This document shows, piece after piece, positions 19,898 through 30,225 of a stretch of DNA of 64,000 nt (within the stretch, counting starts at the first letter, position 1; each line of letters starts with the position of its first letter). Position numbers and translations under genes: made by a program. The stretch spans positions 27,310,047 through 27,374,046 of the forward strand of contig OZ020247.1 of NCBI GenBank assembly GCA_963971285.1, in the 5' to 3' direction. Source of the stretch: Astropecten irregularis (Eukaryota; Echinodermata; Asteroidea; Paxillosida; Astropectinidae). Below the pieces are notes generated by a model. It did not search any database. It had not been told where the DNA came from and worked only from the letters and a program-made list of their open reading frames with translations.

Positions 19898-20370
19898 AGG
19901 ATTGCCCTTCACCGACATGGATGAGCTGTATACTCAGCGCTTGTGAGTGCACATGAAAAAAACCATGTACTGGCTCAGGTGGGATTCGAACCAACGACCT
20001 CCTGCTAGGCCACTGAGCTAGCTGGGGTCAGCAGGGTGAATCAAATCCAATACCCCGGCGGGTACCGTAGTAAATCATGAATATTAAAATGATTTTGGTC
20101 GGGAGATATATAATATGCAAATTAGGCTTGCCCTTCACCGACGTGGATGAGCTGTATACTCAGTGCTTGTTGAGTGCACATGAAAAAACCATGTACTGGC
20201 TCAGGTGGGATTCGAACCCACGACCTCCTGCTAGGCCACCGAGCTAGCTTGGGTCAGTGGGGTGAATCAAATCCAATATCGCGGTGGGTACCGCAGTAAA
20301 ACATGAATATTAAATGATTTTGGTCGGGAGATAGATAATATGCAAATTAGGCTTGCCCTTCATCGACTAT
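19898..20370. repeat. Tandem duplication (about 224 bases, twice) with a tRNA-like module
   Basis: Each unit runs from GGCTTGCCCTTCACCGACGT (or a variant) through ACCATGTACTGGCTCAGGTG and GGGATTCGAACC to GATTTTGGTCGGGAGATA. A third partial unit starts at about 20347. On the minus strand the unit contains GGTTCGAATCCCACC, box B of a tRNA-like head, but the cloverleaf is not complete. Confidence 0.7.
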
Positions 20371-21054
20371 TAGGATATTTCTCCAGGAGCTTGGAGAAAC
20401 GTCGGGCCAACTTGACCGATTGCAAATATCAGTCGGCAATTTGACGTCAAATGAAGCAAACTACACACACGTAACATCCTCTTCAAGATGAAATTGAATG
20501 ATTTAATGATACACAAACTGATGATAACAATATGTTCAGTTTTTATCATGCTGCAGCTATCTACAGTTCCTTGTTTTCAAAGTGCATAAAAATCATACCA
20601 AGGTTTACGTACAAAAAAAAGGCTGGCACCTTGCGTCTAGATTAATCCATATCACAGTGTTGTCTTCAGGAAAATAGATCCAAGTTGTTGACTATGATGA
20701 CCATACCCCCTCCATCTTCAAATGAAAGCACACACAAGTATCATTACTGCCAGTAACCGTTAAAAAAAATGAATTGAAAATTTCAAATTACGTTTCATTT
20801 AAAAAAAAAAAAAAATGTACACTTGGAGAGCAATGGGCAATATAATATCAAAGCATATTCCTTTCAACGTTCAACCATTTCAATTTTTACTTTTTAAATT
20901 TGCACCAATTGGAAACACTGAGCTTTTGGGGCACATTTTGTTCAGATTTGGCAAACATCCAATGAGTATTGCATGTCTATTTTCGAACAGAAAATCTTCA
21001 AGCATTTCAAATGGCAATTCCAAAATTCAAGAGACTAAGAAGATTCACATATAG

Positions 21055-21289
21055 ACCGATCCAACGGAACGACATACCATGAGCCATTACTGCGGTGTCC
21101 CCGTCCTTTTTATGTGGCAACAAAAGAATTTACGCTCCGCCGCACTCTATACTGCAGGGTGTATGTCCCTGAATTAGGGATGTACACCCCGCATTACAGA
21201 GAGCATAAATACTTTTGTTGCCACACACTAAAGGACGGGGACACCGCAGTAATGGCGGATGGTATGTCGTGCCGTAGGATCGGTCTATA
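21055..21289. repeat. Palindromic element, ACCGATCC ends
   Basis: ATTACTGCGGTGTCCCCGTCC is mirrored by GGACGGGGACACCGCAGTAA. CTGCAGGGTGTATGTCCCTG mirrors ATGTACACCCCGCATTACAG. A second copy lies at 21884-22110 in the same spacer. Confidence 0.75.
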
Positions 21290-21883
21290 GGTAGACCTGA
21301 TGGAGTATAACGATACATAAAGATTGTGTCAGACAGTCCGAGCATACAGGTTTTAACAGACACTTTTATAGATATTATTCCAGAAGCATGCATTAGATAA
21401 TTCTGCTTTTTTGTATTCACACACAATAAACGATAATGGCATATCTACCCCACCATACAATCCTCATTTTAGCCCCTTTCTGTTTTGACAGTTCAGATGC
21501 ATTTTAGGCTAACAAAAAAGGATAAATTTTAGGAGGCCTTGGCACGAGTTGCATCAATTTTTGTACATTTTTAGAATAATTCCTGGAAAAGCACCTATTT
21601 GATTCATGCAAGCCACGTTGAAAGATATAAATGTTTAAGTTTTCATTGTTTTTATGGTTTGGGGGTTCGAATAAATAATTGGCCCAACAATTTTGGTTTT
21701 ATTTCAGGAACTGAGTAGAAAGTCAGCCTTCATATCTCTGAATAGCTTACGCTCTTCATAAATAGTGTAAATTGTATCGTCACTGAAATGGCTTGCATGA
21801 GGCCCAATTGAAATAAATAGGAATATTAATAAACCAAGCACGTTTCTGTGCAGTATTCCATCCAAACAATGCACTGTAAGTCT

Positions 21884-22110
21884 ATAGATCGATCCGACGG
21901 CACGATATCCTGTCCACCATTACTGCAGTGTCCCCACCTGACTTTTGTCCGGCAACAAAAGAATTTACACTCCGCTGCAGTCTATAATTGCAGGGTGTAC
22001 GTCCCATGATGAGGGGACATACACCCTGCAATATAGAGTGTGGTGTACAAAATACGGGCAGGGACACTGCAGTAATGGCGGGTGTTTTCTACCTCCATGG
22101 TCGTGCCATC
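21884..22110. repeat. Palindromic element, second copy
   Basis: CATTACTGCAGTGTCCCCAC and CAGGGACACTGCAGTAATGG form the outer pair; GCAGGGTGTACGTCCC and GGGGACATACACCCTGC the inner pair. About 85% like the copy at 21055 by eye, with the right end diverged. Confidence 0.7.
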
Positions 22111-22606
22111 GACGTGTATACATTTCAAGAACAATTTTCTGATGCACCAGGGCAGTGTTTAGGTGACACTACATCATGATCAGTGCTTGGTTGAATGACA
22201 AATCAAAATCTAATTCATAGCCAGAAAAGTAAGTACTTGTACCGCTATTGTTTTACCGACTCGCTGAAACTACAACCAGATGTGGAACATATATATATGA
22301 GAGCTGTCATATCACTGCTGTGCTCATGAATATGCAAATATCCTATGCATATAGAATAGCACATATTTTGTTCCTCTTTGTTAGCTGAAAAAAAACGTAA
22401 ACTGACCACAAATCTGCAGAGTACCAGCCAGAAGCAAGATATACATCACATGACATTTTGGCTGGTAACATGCCTAGCAAAATTGTCTTCCACAAATAAC
22501 TGTGCTAAGAATCCAGCCTTATCCTTGAGTGGTACAATCTCTCAAGACATCACAGAACAATAATGGTATCTCTGTCAGAAAGTAACAACTAAATACACCT
22601 GTATGT

Positions 22607-22822
22607 AACGCCTTAACCTTAGCCCTTACCCTCTAAACGTACTGCACAAGACAAGAGCTGCTTACCACACATTACAACAGTCTCCATAGGGGAGTAAGGG
22701 GACTGGATTGTTAACCATACATAAGCAAGAAAACCACACTGTGGTGTATTGTGGTATTCAGGATAACACGCTTACCACAGGAAACACCGCATGTGTGGTA
22801 AATTGCGTAGGTTAGGGTTAAT
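22607..22822. repeat. Inverted-repeat element, TTAACCCTAACCCTC ends
   Basis: Shares CAAGACAAGAGCTGCTTACC, ACACATTACAACAGTCTCCA, GGGGGA/GGGGAC and ACCACACTGTGGTGTATTGT with copies at 49851-50045 and 60211-60413. The ends read ACCTTAGCCCTTACCCTC and GGTTAGGGTTAAT. Confidence 0.75.
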
Positions 22823-23994
22823 GTGCCAAGTGTTTAAACAAAAGGCAAATTTGCTCATTGTTCAAAATGACTTCAATTTAATAGTATTTTATACTGCACA
22901 GTACAGCCAATACGTTTCATGCATTTTACATGTGACAATCTGTAGGAAGTAAATATCATTTGAAAGATCTATTACAGCGAGTAAAAGTGATGACAAGTTA
23001 CTTTAGACACATACAGTGCTGTAGGTGGGTGTGCATATTTAAAGTAATTCATTCTGGTGACACATTCTTGATACAATAGAATTTGTACTTTTAACCCTAA
23101 ATCCCAGAACATCTTGGCTAGGAACTGTCCTAAATCTGCCCAAAATTCAACACTCATGCGACACAATAAATGCTGCAAATACTGAATCCATCACATTATG
23201 CTCCTCAGTTGCCGAGTGCATGTACACTGTAGTTGTTCTGAACCCATCAATGTGTACCAGTTATTCTGACGGATAACATGATGGCACGAGCACTGTGTAA
23301 ATTGAAGTTCATATGTATTTCCAGGGCTCGAATTTCGTGAAAAAAGGCGTTGGACAGCAGGTCTAGTAATTGAGGCATTTCACTAGACCTGAACGTTATT
23401 TACTAGACATGTGGCATTCAACATAGGAAAACCGTAATTGTATCAAATGTTTAGTCAAAAATCATCAATTTAGACACCATTTTAATTGTGCAAGGAAAAC
23501 AAAATCACTAGACAGCCTGACTAGTGCAGTATACACTTTAATAGACCAACACTGAAATCACTAGACTCGGTCCAAGCTCTAGTGGATATTTCAACCCTGA
23601 AATTTCGTAAAATATGGTTATTAGTAGAATTCTGAATCCTGCATCCATGCAAATACTACAACAACTGGGTGTTACAGCAGATATTAATGATGGTGCCAGT
23701 GTAATTACTTACTTTTAGTTACACAGACTCCTAAAATGTTCAAATGCGACAATTCAAATGGAAAAAAAGTATTGTGGAACCTTATTTTAAGTAGGATTTA
23801 ATATGGACAGATCATCGTGAATTCCATCATCATATCCCACACTTATCATGATATGTACTGGGAAATTGACAGAAAGGATATGTTTTCTTATCAATTAATA
23901 AACCCAGGAATTTAAACTTGACTTACAGTAACTGGTTGGAAGACCCTTAGCCTGAGCTATTTGTGTTTGACAAATAGCAGGAGGAATCTGCTGG

Positions 23995-24236
23995 GGCTGA
24001 TTTCATAAAGCACCGCAACACGTCGCAACTTAACTTTACAATGCGTCGCCCATCCATTTCACAAAACTTGCGACGTGTTGAACACATCGCAAGTTCCTTG
24101 GCAACGTTGTGAAACTCGTCACAAGTTAAGACGTGTCTCTGGGTCATCTTAACTACATGTGTTGTAGCTGCATCGCAGAGATGCGATGCGTCTTAACTCT
24201 GCGACGCCTCGTAAGTTTTATGAAATCCGCCCCCTG
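23995..24236. repeat. Foldback element with GGGGC-RATTTCAT ends and GCGACG core
   Basis: Ends GGGGCTGATTTCATAAAGCA and TTTTATGAAATCCGCCCC are inverse. The interior repeats CGCAACACGTCGCAACTTAA-type blocks. It joins the group of elements sharing GGGGCCRATTTCA ends. Confidence 0.75.
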
Positions 24237-24647
24237 ATCATGTAGAATGTAAGAATTCTTGATAAGCTATCATCTCTTTCCCCAACAATCCCTTCCCTGG
24301 ACTACCCCACGCGACAAGACAAGCAGCATATTTTACATTGCAAAGAACGTTACCATGGGTCCATTAAATTCAATCAAGTTTTAATGAAACTCAGACAATA
24401 GATGATTGCCAGCCAGGCCGAGCCAGGCCGGGCCATCCAGAATGCGGTCACCTCGCTGGCCGTATGTGACTTACATTACCATGGTAACATGTGAAGCATT
24501 TAACAGATGTCCAAAAGGTTGACATAACTGCTATCATCAGGAATGAAACTGAGATGAAGAACTGGCTGTGATGCAGACTAACCCCGTCCCCTTCCCATGA
24601 ACTGAACTCCTTGGTGTTCATATGATGGCAGGAGGAATCAATCGTTA

Positions 24648-27600
24648 TCAATCTTTCTTGTCGTCAGTGTTTTCATCCTTTGATTCAGCATCTCCATCAG
24701 CCTTCTCATTCTCCTCCTTGTTATTGACTTCCTTTTCCTCCTGGGTCGTTTGACTGTCTCCGTTCTCCTTGGAGTTTGCCGCGTCTTCCTTGACGGTCAT
24801 CTCGCCGAGTTTCTCAGCGATTTCATCGGCCGATTTCTCCTCCGTGGTGTCTTTGGACTTCTCAGGTGATTCTGCCGATTTCTCTGAGGACTCTGGTTTC
24901 TCCTGGTCTTTTTTCTCTGCAGGTGGGGAGACGGAGGTTAGAGCAAGGTTAAGACCAAGCAGCACACAACAGGTATGCAAAAGAATTATCAAGATACATT
25001 TTTGGTTTGTGCGTAACCTTGGATTTAGTTTCTTGCAGATACAGTGGGACGCCACTATAATGAACACACCGGGATGCACAGAATTTGTCCGTTATAGTGG
25101 TCGTTCATTATAGAGAACAATGTTCAGCATGCCTATACAATATACATGAAAATTGGGAGCCAAGGATGACGTTTGGTATAGCCAAATGTTCAGCATAGCA
25201 GTGTTCGTTATAGTGGCATTCCACTGTACAAAGCATAGACTTTTGCTTAGCAAAACACAGGTTACAAGCCAAAATTTGATCTGATGTATATTGCGAATGG
25301 TTCTCTTCTGAATCTTGCTTAGCATTTGTATAATGAGCTAAGCAAATTTGATTCTGCCGATCAGCAATGTGAAACCAGATCCTCCATACCCGTCAATTTC
25401 TCTTGTCTGTCCTCATTGTAGAGTACACTTAGGGCCTATTTGTTTAACGCAAAGGATCCCAGATTTAGAGATCCACGTCCTATGCAGGGTACATGTATCC
25501 GGATCAGCAGGATTCATGATCCTACGCATTAAACAAACAGGCCCTTAATGAAACAAAAACTACGGAAATACCATTTTTAGATTTGTAAATTGTTTACCTT
25601 TTGCAGCGGAGATCGTTTGCTGGCATTCTTCAAATTTGTCCTTGAACTTCTGAGCATCTGAAATGCAGAGCAACAGTGAAGATCCAGTTTTATAATAGAA
25701 GTGGTCTCATACCTATGATATACATGTAATTATGTGAATAAAGTTGTTGGTGTTAGTGTTCTCTGTATTGGTCAATAAACACTGCCAGAGTGTGCGAGAG
25801 ACCACATTAGCCTGACCAGCCACGCTTGATGCTGTAGTAGACCCGAGATCCAGAGTGCGACACCACAATCTTTCCAGACTATAAATGGATGGCCATGAAC
25901 CACTGTCAAATCAAAGTGAAGAGCTCATAAACACCAACCTGGTTGATCAGTTTGTTTGAAAATGTGTTACATGCTACCTTGAAGTGTTTAAGATCCCTAA
26001 CCAGTGGCCAATTTCATAGAGCTGCTTAAGCATGAAGTTTTCTTAAGCATGAAAAGTCTTCCTTGATCAATCAGGATTACCAACCAAATGTTCATGTGAT
26101 GTTTACTGCTTTTGACTTGTATTCGGCCATTGTTTGCTAAGCATAACATTCACAAGGAGTTTTGGCTGGTTTTATTTACCAAGGTTTTTGGTGCTCTAGC
26201 AAATTGTGGTGGTTAAGCAGCTCTGTGAAATTGGCACCTTTTCTTTAAAAAGAAGCTTTCTTAAAATCCACAATCTTTACTCATGGGGTCAGTCAGAAGC
26301 CATATAGCAAATAAACTGCTTAACTATGATGTACTTACTCTCTGCATTTGCAAAGCGAATTGCTAATGTTTCTCCTTTAGCCTCTTCATCAGCAAAATCA
26401 GCAGGAGTAGACCACACCCATGCCCTCTCACTACCACAGTTGGGTTGTAATTTCATAAATGGAGTGACTAGAATATAAGAAAATGTTGGAGAACAAGTTG
26501 GATGTTGTTCTACAGCTGATTATGTTTGGAGTTAGGAGGGCCTAACATGTTTCGATCCTAGCAGTTTCCTAGCAAAGATCCTGCTAGGATCCAAACGCGT
26601 CAGGCCCTCCTAACTCCACGCATATATGCATGAAATTTATACAATTTTATAAATTACAGGTTATTGTTTTGGTTGATGAGCAGTTTGCAGCAGTTTACTT
26701 GTATTTATTCAACAAAAAATTTACACTCTGTAGAGTTCAGTATAGTATTTAAAGATTTTTTAAACGTATCTCTGGCATTAATTTCTAAACACAATGTATT
26801 CTGGGGTCGATTTCACGAAGCCCTACAATCTATCGTAATTCGAGTTACAAAGGATGACCCATCGTAGGGGGCCACAATCCTATGTAGGACTGCAATGCAT
26901 CGTAAGTCCAATGATTGAGAGTAATTTAGTTACGATAAGTTTGGTGAAAGCGACCCTTGGAAACGCCAAAACTATGACAACGGTATCCCCTTTTGTATTT
27001 TGGTTAGGCAATGGGCTGCTCAACAGGATCCCAATAACTGTACAGGCTCAAGCCTGTGCAGTGTAAGTTTAACGGATCCTACGTTTCAAACAAAAGCTCC
27101 TTTGTTCTTTGCCAGTTCCCACAACTCCCAACACTATCCTACAGAATTTTACACCTGTAGCATACTGTTAGTGTTGCGTTGCACACAGCCAGAATCTAAG
27201 CATAACTTACTGAAATGGTTAGCACATATCTTCAACGTCTTATCTCTGCGCATGAGAATTCTGACTCTGGACTGATTGCTTTTATGTCTGAGGATTTTAA
27301 CATCGCCTACTCCTCGTTCCTTCCACTCTGGAGGTTCACTGTTGGAGTCATATCGGTATAACTTACTTCTCCTGTTTCAAAAGACAAACAATCAACAAAA
27401 CAGTATCAACAATTAGGTGAATTACATTGAAAGGTGAACAAAGACAAATTTACTGGAGCGGGATTCGAACCGGCGACCTCCTGAACACCGTACAGGTGCT
27501 CTACCAACTGAGCCATCCAGCCCTAGTTAGTGGTGACCCCAATAGTCAACTATCTTTGTTCGTTTGACAGTCAGCATGGTCAGAAGCCATGAAACCACTC

Positions 27601-28532
27601 ACACACCGCCATACCCCAGGGATCATTTTATCGATACGCGCAGCAAAGCTGCAACCTGGGAATGGTACCGGGGGCGGGGGATCACTCAACGTCAAGAGAA
27701 ACTGACTGAAATTCAGTGAATTTTTTTTTTCATGAATAAAGTTTAAAACAATCATCAAAATGTGGCAATTAAGAATTACATTTTAAATATTTCCTCTTCA
27801 TCTTCTTCCAGACTTTTGGTTTCCACGGTTTCTAGTCTGACGATCGGTTCAAAATGGATATCAGGACTGTGGGGCGGCTCTTCCGTCTGTCATGAGGGAA
27901 AAAATATCAAAATGTCAAAATAAAATTGTTAATTATGAAATTATTTCATATTTTCAGTTTTCTGCTATTTTTGTGCAAGATCCCTGCATTGTCCAAATGG
28001 TAGGCCTATGCTAATGAATAAATTAGGGAAACATGGAGAGTACTTATGTGAAAATTTTGCTCCCAAGACATAACAGTCAAGTCACAGAGCCCTCGCAAAA
28101 CATCGATTTTCAATCAAATAATATTTTTATAATGATTGAAGACATGAATCAGTGATAAATTGTCTGGCTGTCAACAAAAAGACTCAAGTCAAGTGTCATG
28201 TCATGGCTGAATTTCATCCCCCGACATTTTAAGAAGACAAGGGGCGATTTTAAAGCTGACATATGCTCTCTTTACCCTACTATTTGGTTACTTTTGAAAG
28301 ATATGTTATTCTTTGTGAGAAAGATGTCGAAAATTCATAAAGCACACAACATCCGCAATACACACACTGCATTGACAACAAAATAATGACATCGTGATTT
28401 CGCAATCTGACATGCGACAAATACTTTTGAAATATCGCTCCAGCGGCCAAATTTATCAGAAATATACCAACTCATCGAAGCCACATTATTCCTAAATGAA
28501 TCTTTTTTACAACAAACCTTTGTATCTGCCAT
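24648..28532 (-). CDS. RANBP1: Ran-binding protein 1 (Ran-specific GTPase-activating protein)
   Basis: Six exons in transcript order: 28532-28518, 27886-27780, 27371-27211, 26467-26339, 25657-25598, 24916-24648. Phases agree and the product is 246 residues. RANBP1 binds Ran-GTP in the cytoplasm and, with RanGAP, helps release and hydrolyse it after nuclear export. The Ran-binding domain (about residues 15-148) shows [62 protein letters not shown] and [20 protein letters not shown], all hallmarks of the family. The tail after about 158 is a very acidic Lys/Glu/Asp-rich stretch, longer than in vertebrates, containing [12 protein letters not shown], which matches the vertebrate tail motif. Exon 1 codes only MADTK; its ATG sits just after the likely promoter at 28540-28620. 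Confidence 0.95.
25036..25231. repeat. Inverted-repeat element in RANBP1 intron 5 (uninterrupted relative of 16170-17236)
   Basis: Ends ACAGTGGGACGCCACTATAA and TTATAGTGGCATTCCACTGT are inverse. Internal blocks GGTATAGCCAAATGTTCAGC and GTTCGTTATAGTGG match the element broken by the hAT copy in NDUFS8. Confidence 0.75.
25431..25547. repeat. Foldback element, AGGGCCTRTTTGTTTAA ends, RANBP1 intron 5
   Basis: TTAGGGCCTATTTGTTTAAC is mirrored by ATTAAACAAACAGGCCCTTA; GGATCCCAGATTTAGAGATCC and GGATCATGAATCC-type blocks fill the centre. Single copy in this window. Confidence 0.65.
26008..26238 (+). repeat. MITE with GCCAATTTCATAGAGCTGCTTAAGC ends, RANBP1 intron 4
   Basis: CCAATTTCATAGAGCTGCTT and AAGCAGCTCTGTGAAATTGG are the inverse ends. 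The interior (ATTCGGCCATTGTTTGCTAA) matches the reverse-oriented copy at 54888-55126. Confidence 0.8.
26523..26702 (+). repeat. Foldback family 1 copy, upstream flank of RANBP1 exon 4
   Basis: GGAGTTAGGAGGGCCTAACA and TCAGGCCCTCCTAACTCC are inverse; the right tail is TTGATGAGCAGTTTGCAGCA, the standard end. It lies in RANBP1 intron 3. Confidence 0.8.
26800..26959. repeat. MITE with GGGGTCGATTTCACGAA ends
   Basis: GGGGTCGATTTCACGAAGCC and TTGGTGAAAGCGACCC are inverse, with ACAATCTATCGTAATTCGAG inside. Relatives at 56156-56293 and 40027-41325. Confidence 0.75.
27430..27545 (-). repeat. tRNA-derived SINE copy, RANBP1 intron 2
   Basis: Minus strand reads GGCTGGATGGCTCAGTTGGT, AGAGCACCTGTACGG, GGTTCGAATCCCGCTCCA, then AATTTGTCTTTGTTCACC. 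Box A and box B are good but the acceptor stem does not close. The same head appears in plus orientation at 58822-58920. Confidence 0.7.
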
Positions 28533-29337
28533 GATGTTTGTGATATTTGGTGGATGATATTGTGTCGGTCGGTCGAAAATTCTACGCTGAGTAATATTCC
28601 CGCTTGCGCAATTAAAATGTCCAATAGAGGGCGCTGTTCATCTTTTGGTGTTACATTCAGCAAATCCCCTCCACTGGAATGAATGACTTAGAACTTTTGA
28701 TAAATTTACTTAAAAAAAATAATGTGACGCAAATTGTATAAAGGGCTAAATTCGTGGTTATGTTTGGTCAGTACAATCCTGTGTGCTTCAATATTCTCAA
28801 ATAATCAGTAGGAAAGTGGACTCCAGAAGGATTAAAACTGGAGGAAAAGGAACTTCATAAATTATGTAAATTTAACACAATGATTGACAATTAAACACAA
28901 AAGAAATAACACAATCATAACAGCTAGTTGTATCTCTGAATTTTAATACAAACAACAGTCTTTCTTAACATTAAGTGGCTATACAGAAAGGAAAGTAGAG
29001 AATACCAATGGATGACCATTTAACACATTCAGACAGTTCTTCAGAGTAAATGAAAGCTCTGATTTCAAGCTAAGACATTTGCAATAAAACTGAGAACCTG
29101 TGAGCAATGATAAACCATCATCTGCAACTTTGTGCAATTCTTAAAAGAAACTCATTTAGGCTTATCAATATTCCAAACATAAGGATCATACCTCTTGATT
29201 TCTTCACTGGGAAAGAATTTGGGAATTTGAGAAGTAAACAATGGCAGTGGAATGTTAAAACCCGCAAATAATAAACAAAACAGAAAAAGTCTTGGCACAT
29301 ACATACAACCATGCAGCTTATGATGCAGGGCCTTTTC

Positions 29338-29577
29338 AAAACGGAGGCTCAGGCTCTTGCTCTGACTCTGCCTCCATTTCATGAATCATTTCACGGGTAT
29401 AAAAATGGAGGCTTTTGGCTGCGGTTCTGAAGTAGATTCTCTGGTTTGAAAAGGAAAACAGAGCTTCAGCTTCAATAGAAAAAACCACAACCTAAATTTC
29501 AGCATCTGGATGACAAAGTTGGAGCCTGAGCCGTAGCCAGAGTCTGAGCCTGAGCCTCTGTTTCTAAAAGGCCCTAT
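29338..29577 (+). repeat. GGCTCC-ended repeat family 2
   Basis: Starts ACGGAGGCTCAGGCTCTTGC, has TTCTGAAGTAGATTCTCTGG and AACAGAGCTTCAGCTTCAAT, and ends CTGAGCCTGAGCCTCTG. Same orientation as the copies at 17737, 50152 and 51390. Confidence 0.8.
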
Positions 29578-29841
29578 AGATTCTTTTGGGGTGATAGATC
29601 TACCGTATATAAATTAGGCTTGTTCTATCATCTGGTCTTATCATAACTATTAATAGCACCATTTTATATCATCCTGTCCACTCAACAACATTCATTTATG
29701 GCCTGTCAATTTGTGTCAAGAAATCAGCAATAAATTCTATAAAAATTAGGCACAATATAAGTAAATATTTCTGGAAAAATGTAAATATTTCAACTAAGTA
29801 TGACAGCCATGAATGAAAGTTAACCACCATTCTAAAGATTG

Positions 29842-30151
29842 AAGGTATAGTACAGGATTGGTAACATGCCCAAACAGAAATGTTCACATACCGTTAAACA
29901 GTTTCCGCCTGAAATGGTGCATTTATCCAGAAATTTGTAAAACAATGACCGAAAACAGTTTTGATCTCTGGGTAAGATCAAAACTCTTGTGAATAGATTT
30001 TATGAAATACAGTGAGCAATTTTCACATTTTTCTGCAGTTTCCGATGATGACATGAGCTGACAATTTCACAGGTTTGTATTTATTCCATGACAAATCAAA
30101 TTATGAACGGACCGCAGCTGCTTTACCAATCCTGTATTATGCCTTTAACAG
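29842..30151 (+). repeat. TTAA-flanked MITE family copy
   Basis: GAAGGTATAGTACAGGATTG and CAATCCTGTATTATGCCTTT are the inverse ends. Internal GACCGAAAACAGTTTTGATC is shared with 30664-31045. Confidence 0.8.
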
Positions 30152-30225
30152 TGATGAAAATGGATTCCTCCATTTTTGCCGATGATGAGTTACCCTACTG
30201 AACGTGTTGGGAGCCGCTTAATCCT

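Larger units (their letters stand above)
18190..24647. other. NDUFS8-RANBP1 spacer (convergent genes), no gene seen
   Basis: No exon-like ORF with splice sites and no protein similarity on either strand. It contains AATAAA signals near 18536 and 18616, a foldback (18370-18524), SINE-like tRNA relatives (19230-20370), two copies of a palindromic element (21055-22110) and two further inverted-repeat elements (22607, 23995). Between 20400 and 21050 and between 22850 and 23990 I see only AT-rich unique sequence. Confidence 0.6.
28533..30225. other. RANBP1 upstream region and FKBP6 3' flank
   Basis: 28533-28680 is the likely RANBP1 promoter/5' UTR (CGGTCGGTCG, GAGGGCGC). The rest is AT-rich with one GGCTC-ended repeat and one MITE. 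A minus-strand AATAAA at about 30076, inside that MITE, could polyadenylate FKBP6. No exon is visible. Confidence 0.45.

Noticed and set aside
27430-27545. Functional tRNA on the minus strand
   Set aside because: Boxes A and B are present but the acceptor stem does not pair; several diverged copies elsewhere show it is a SINE head.
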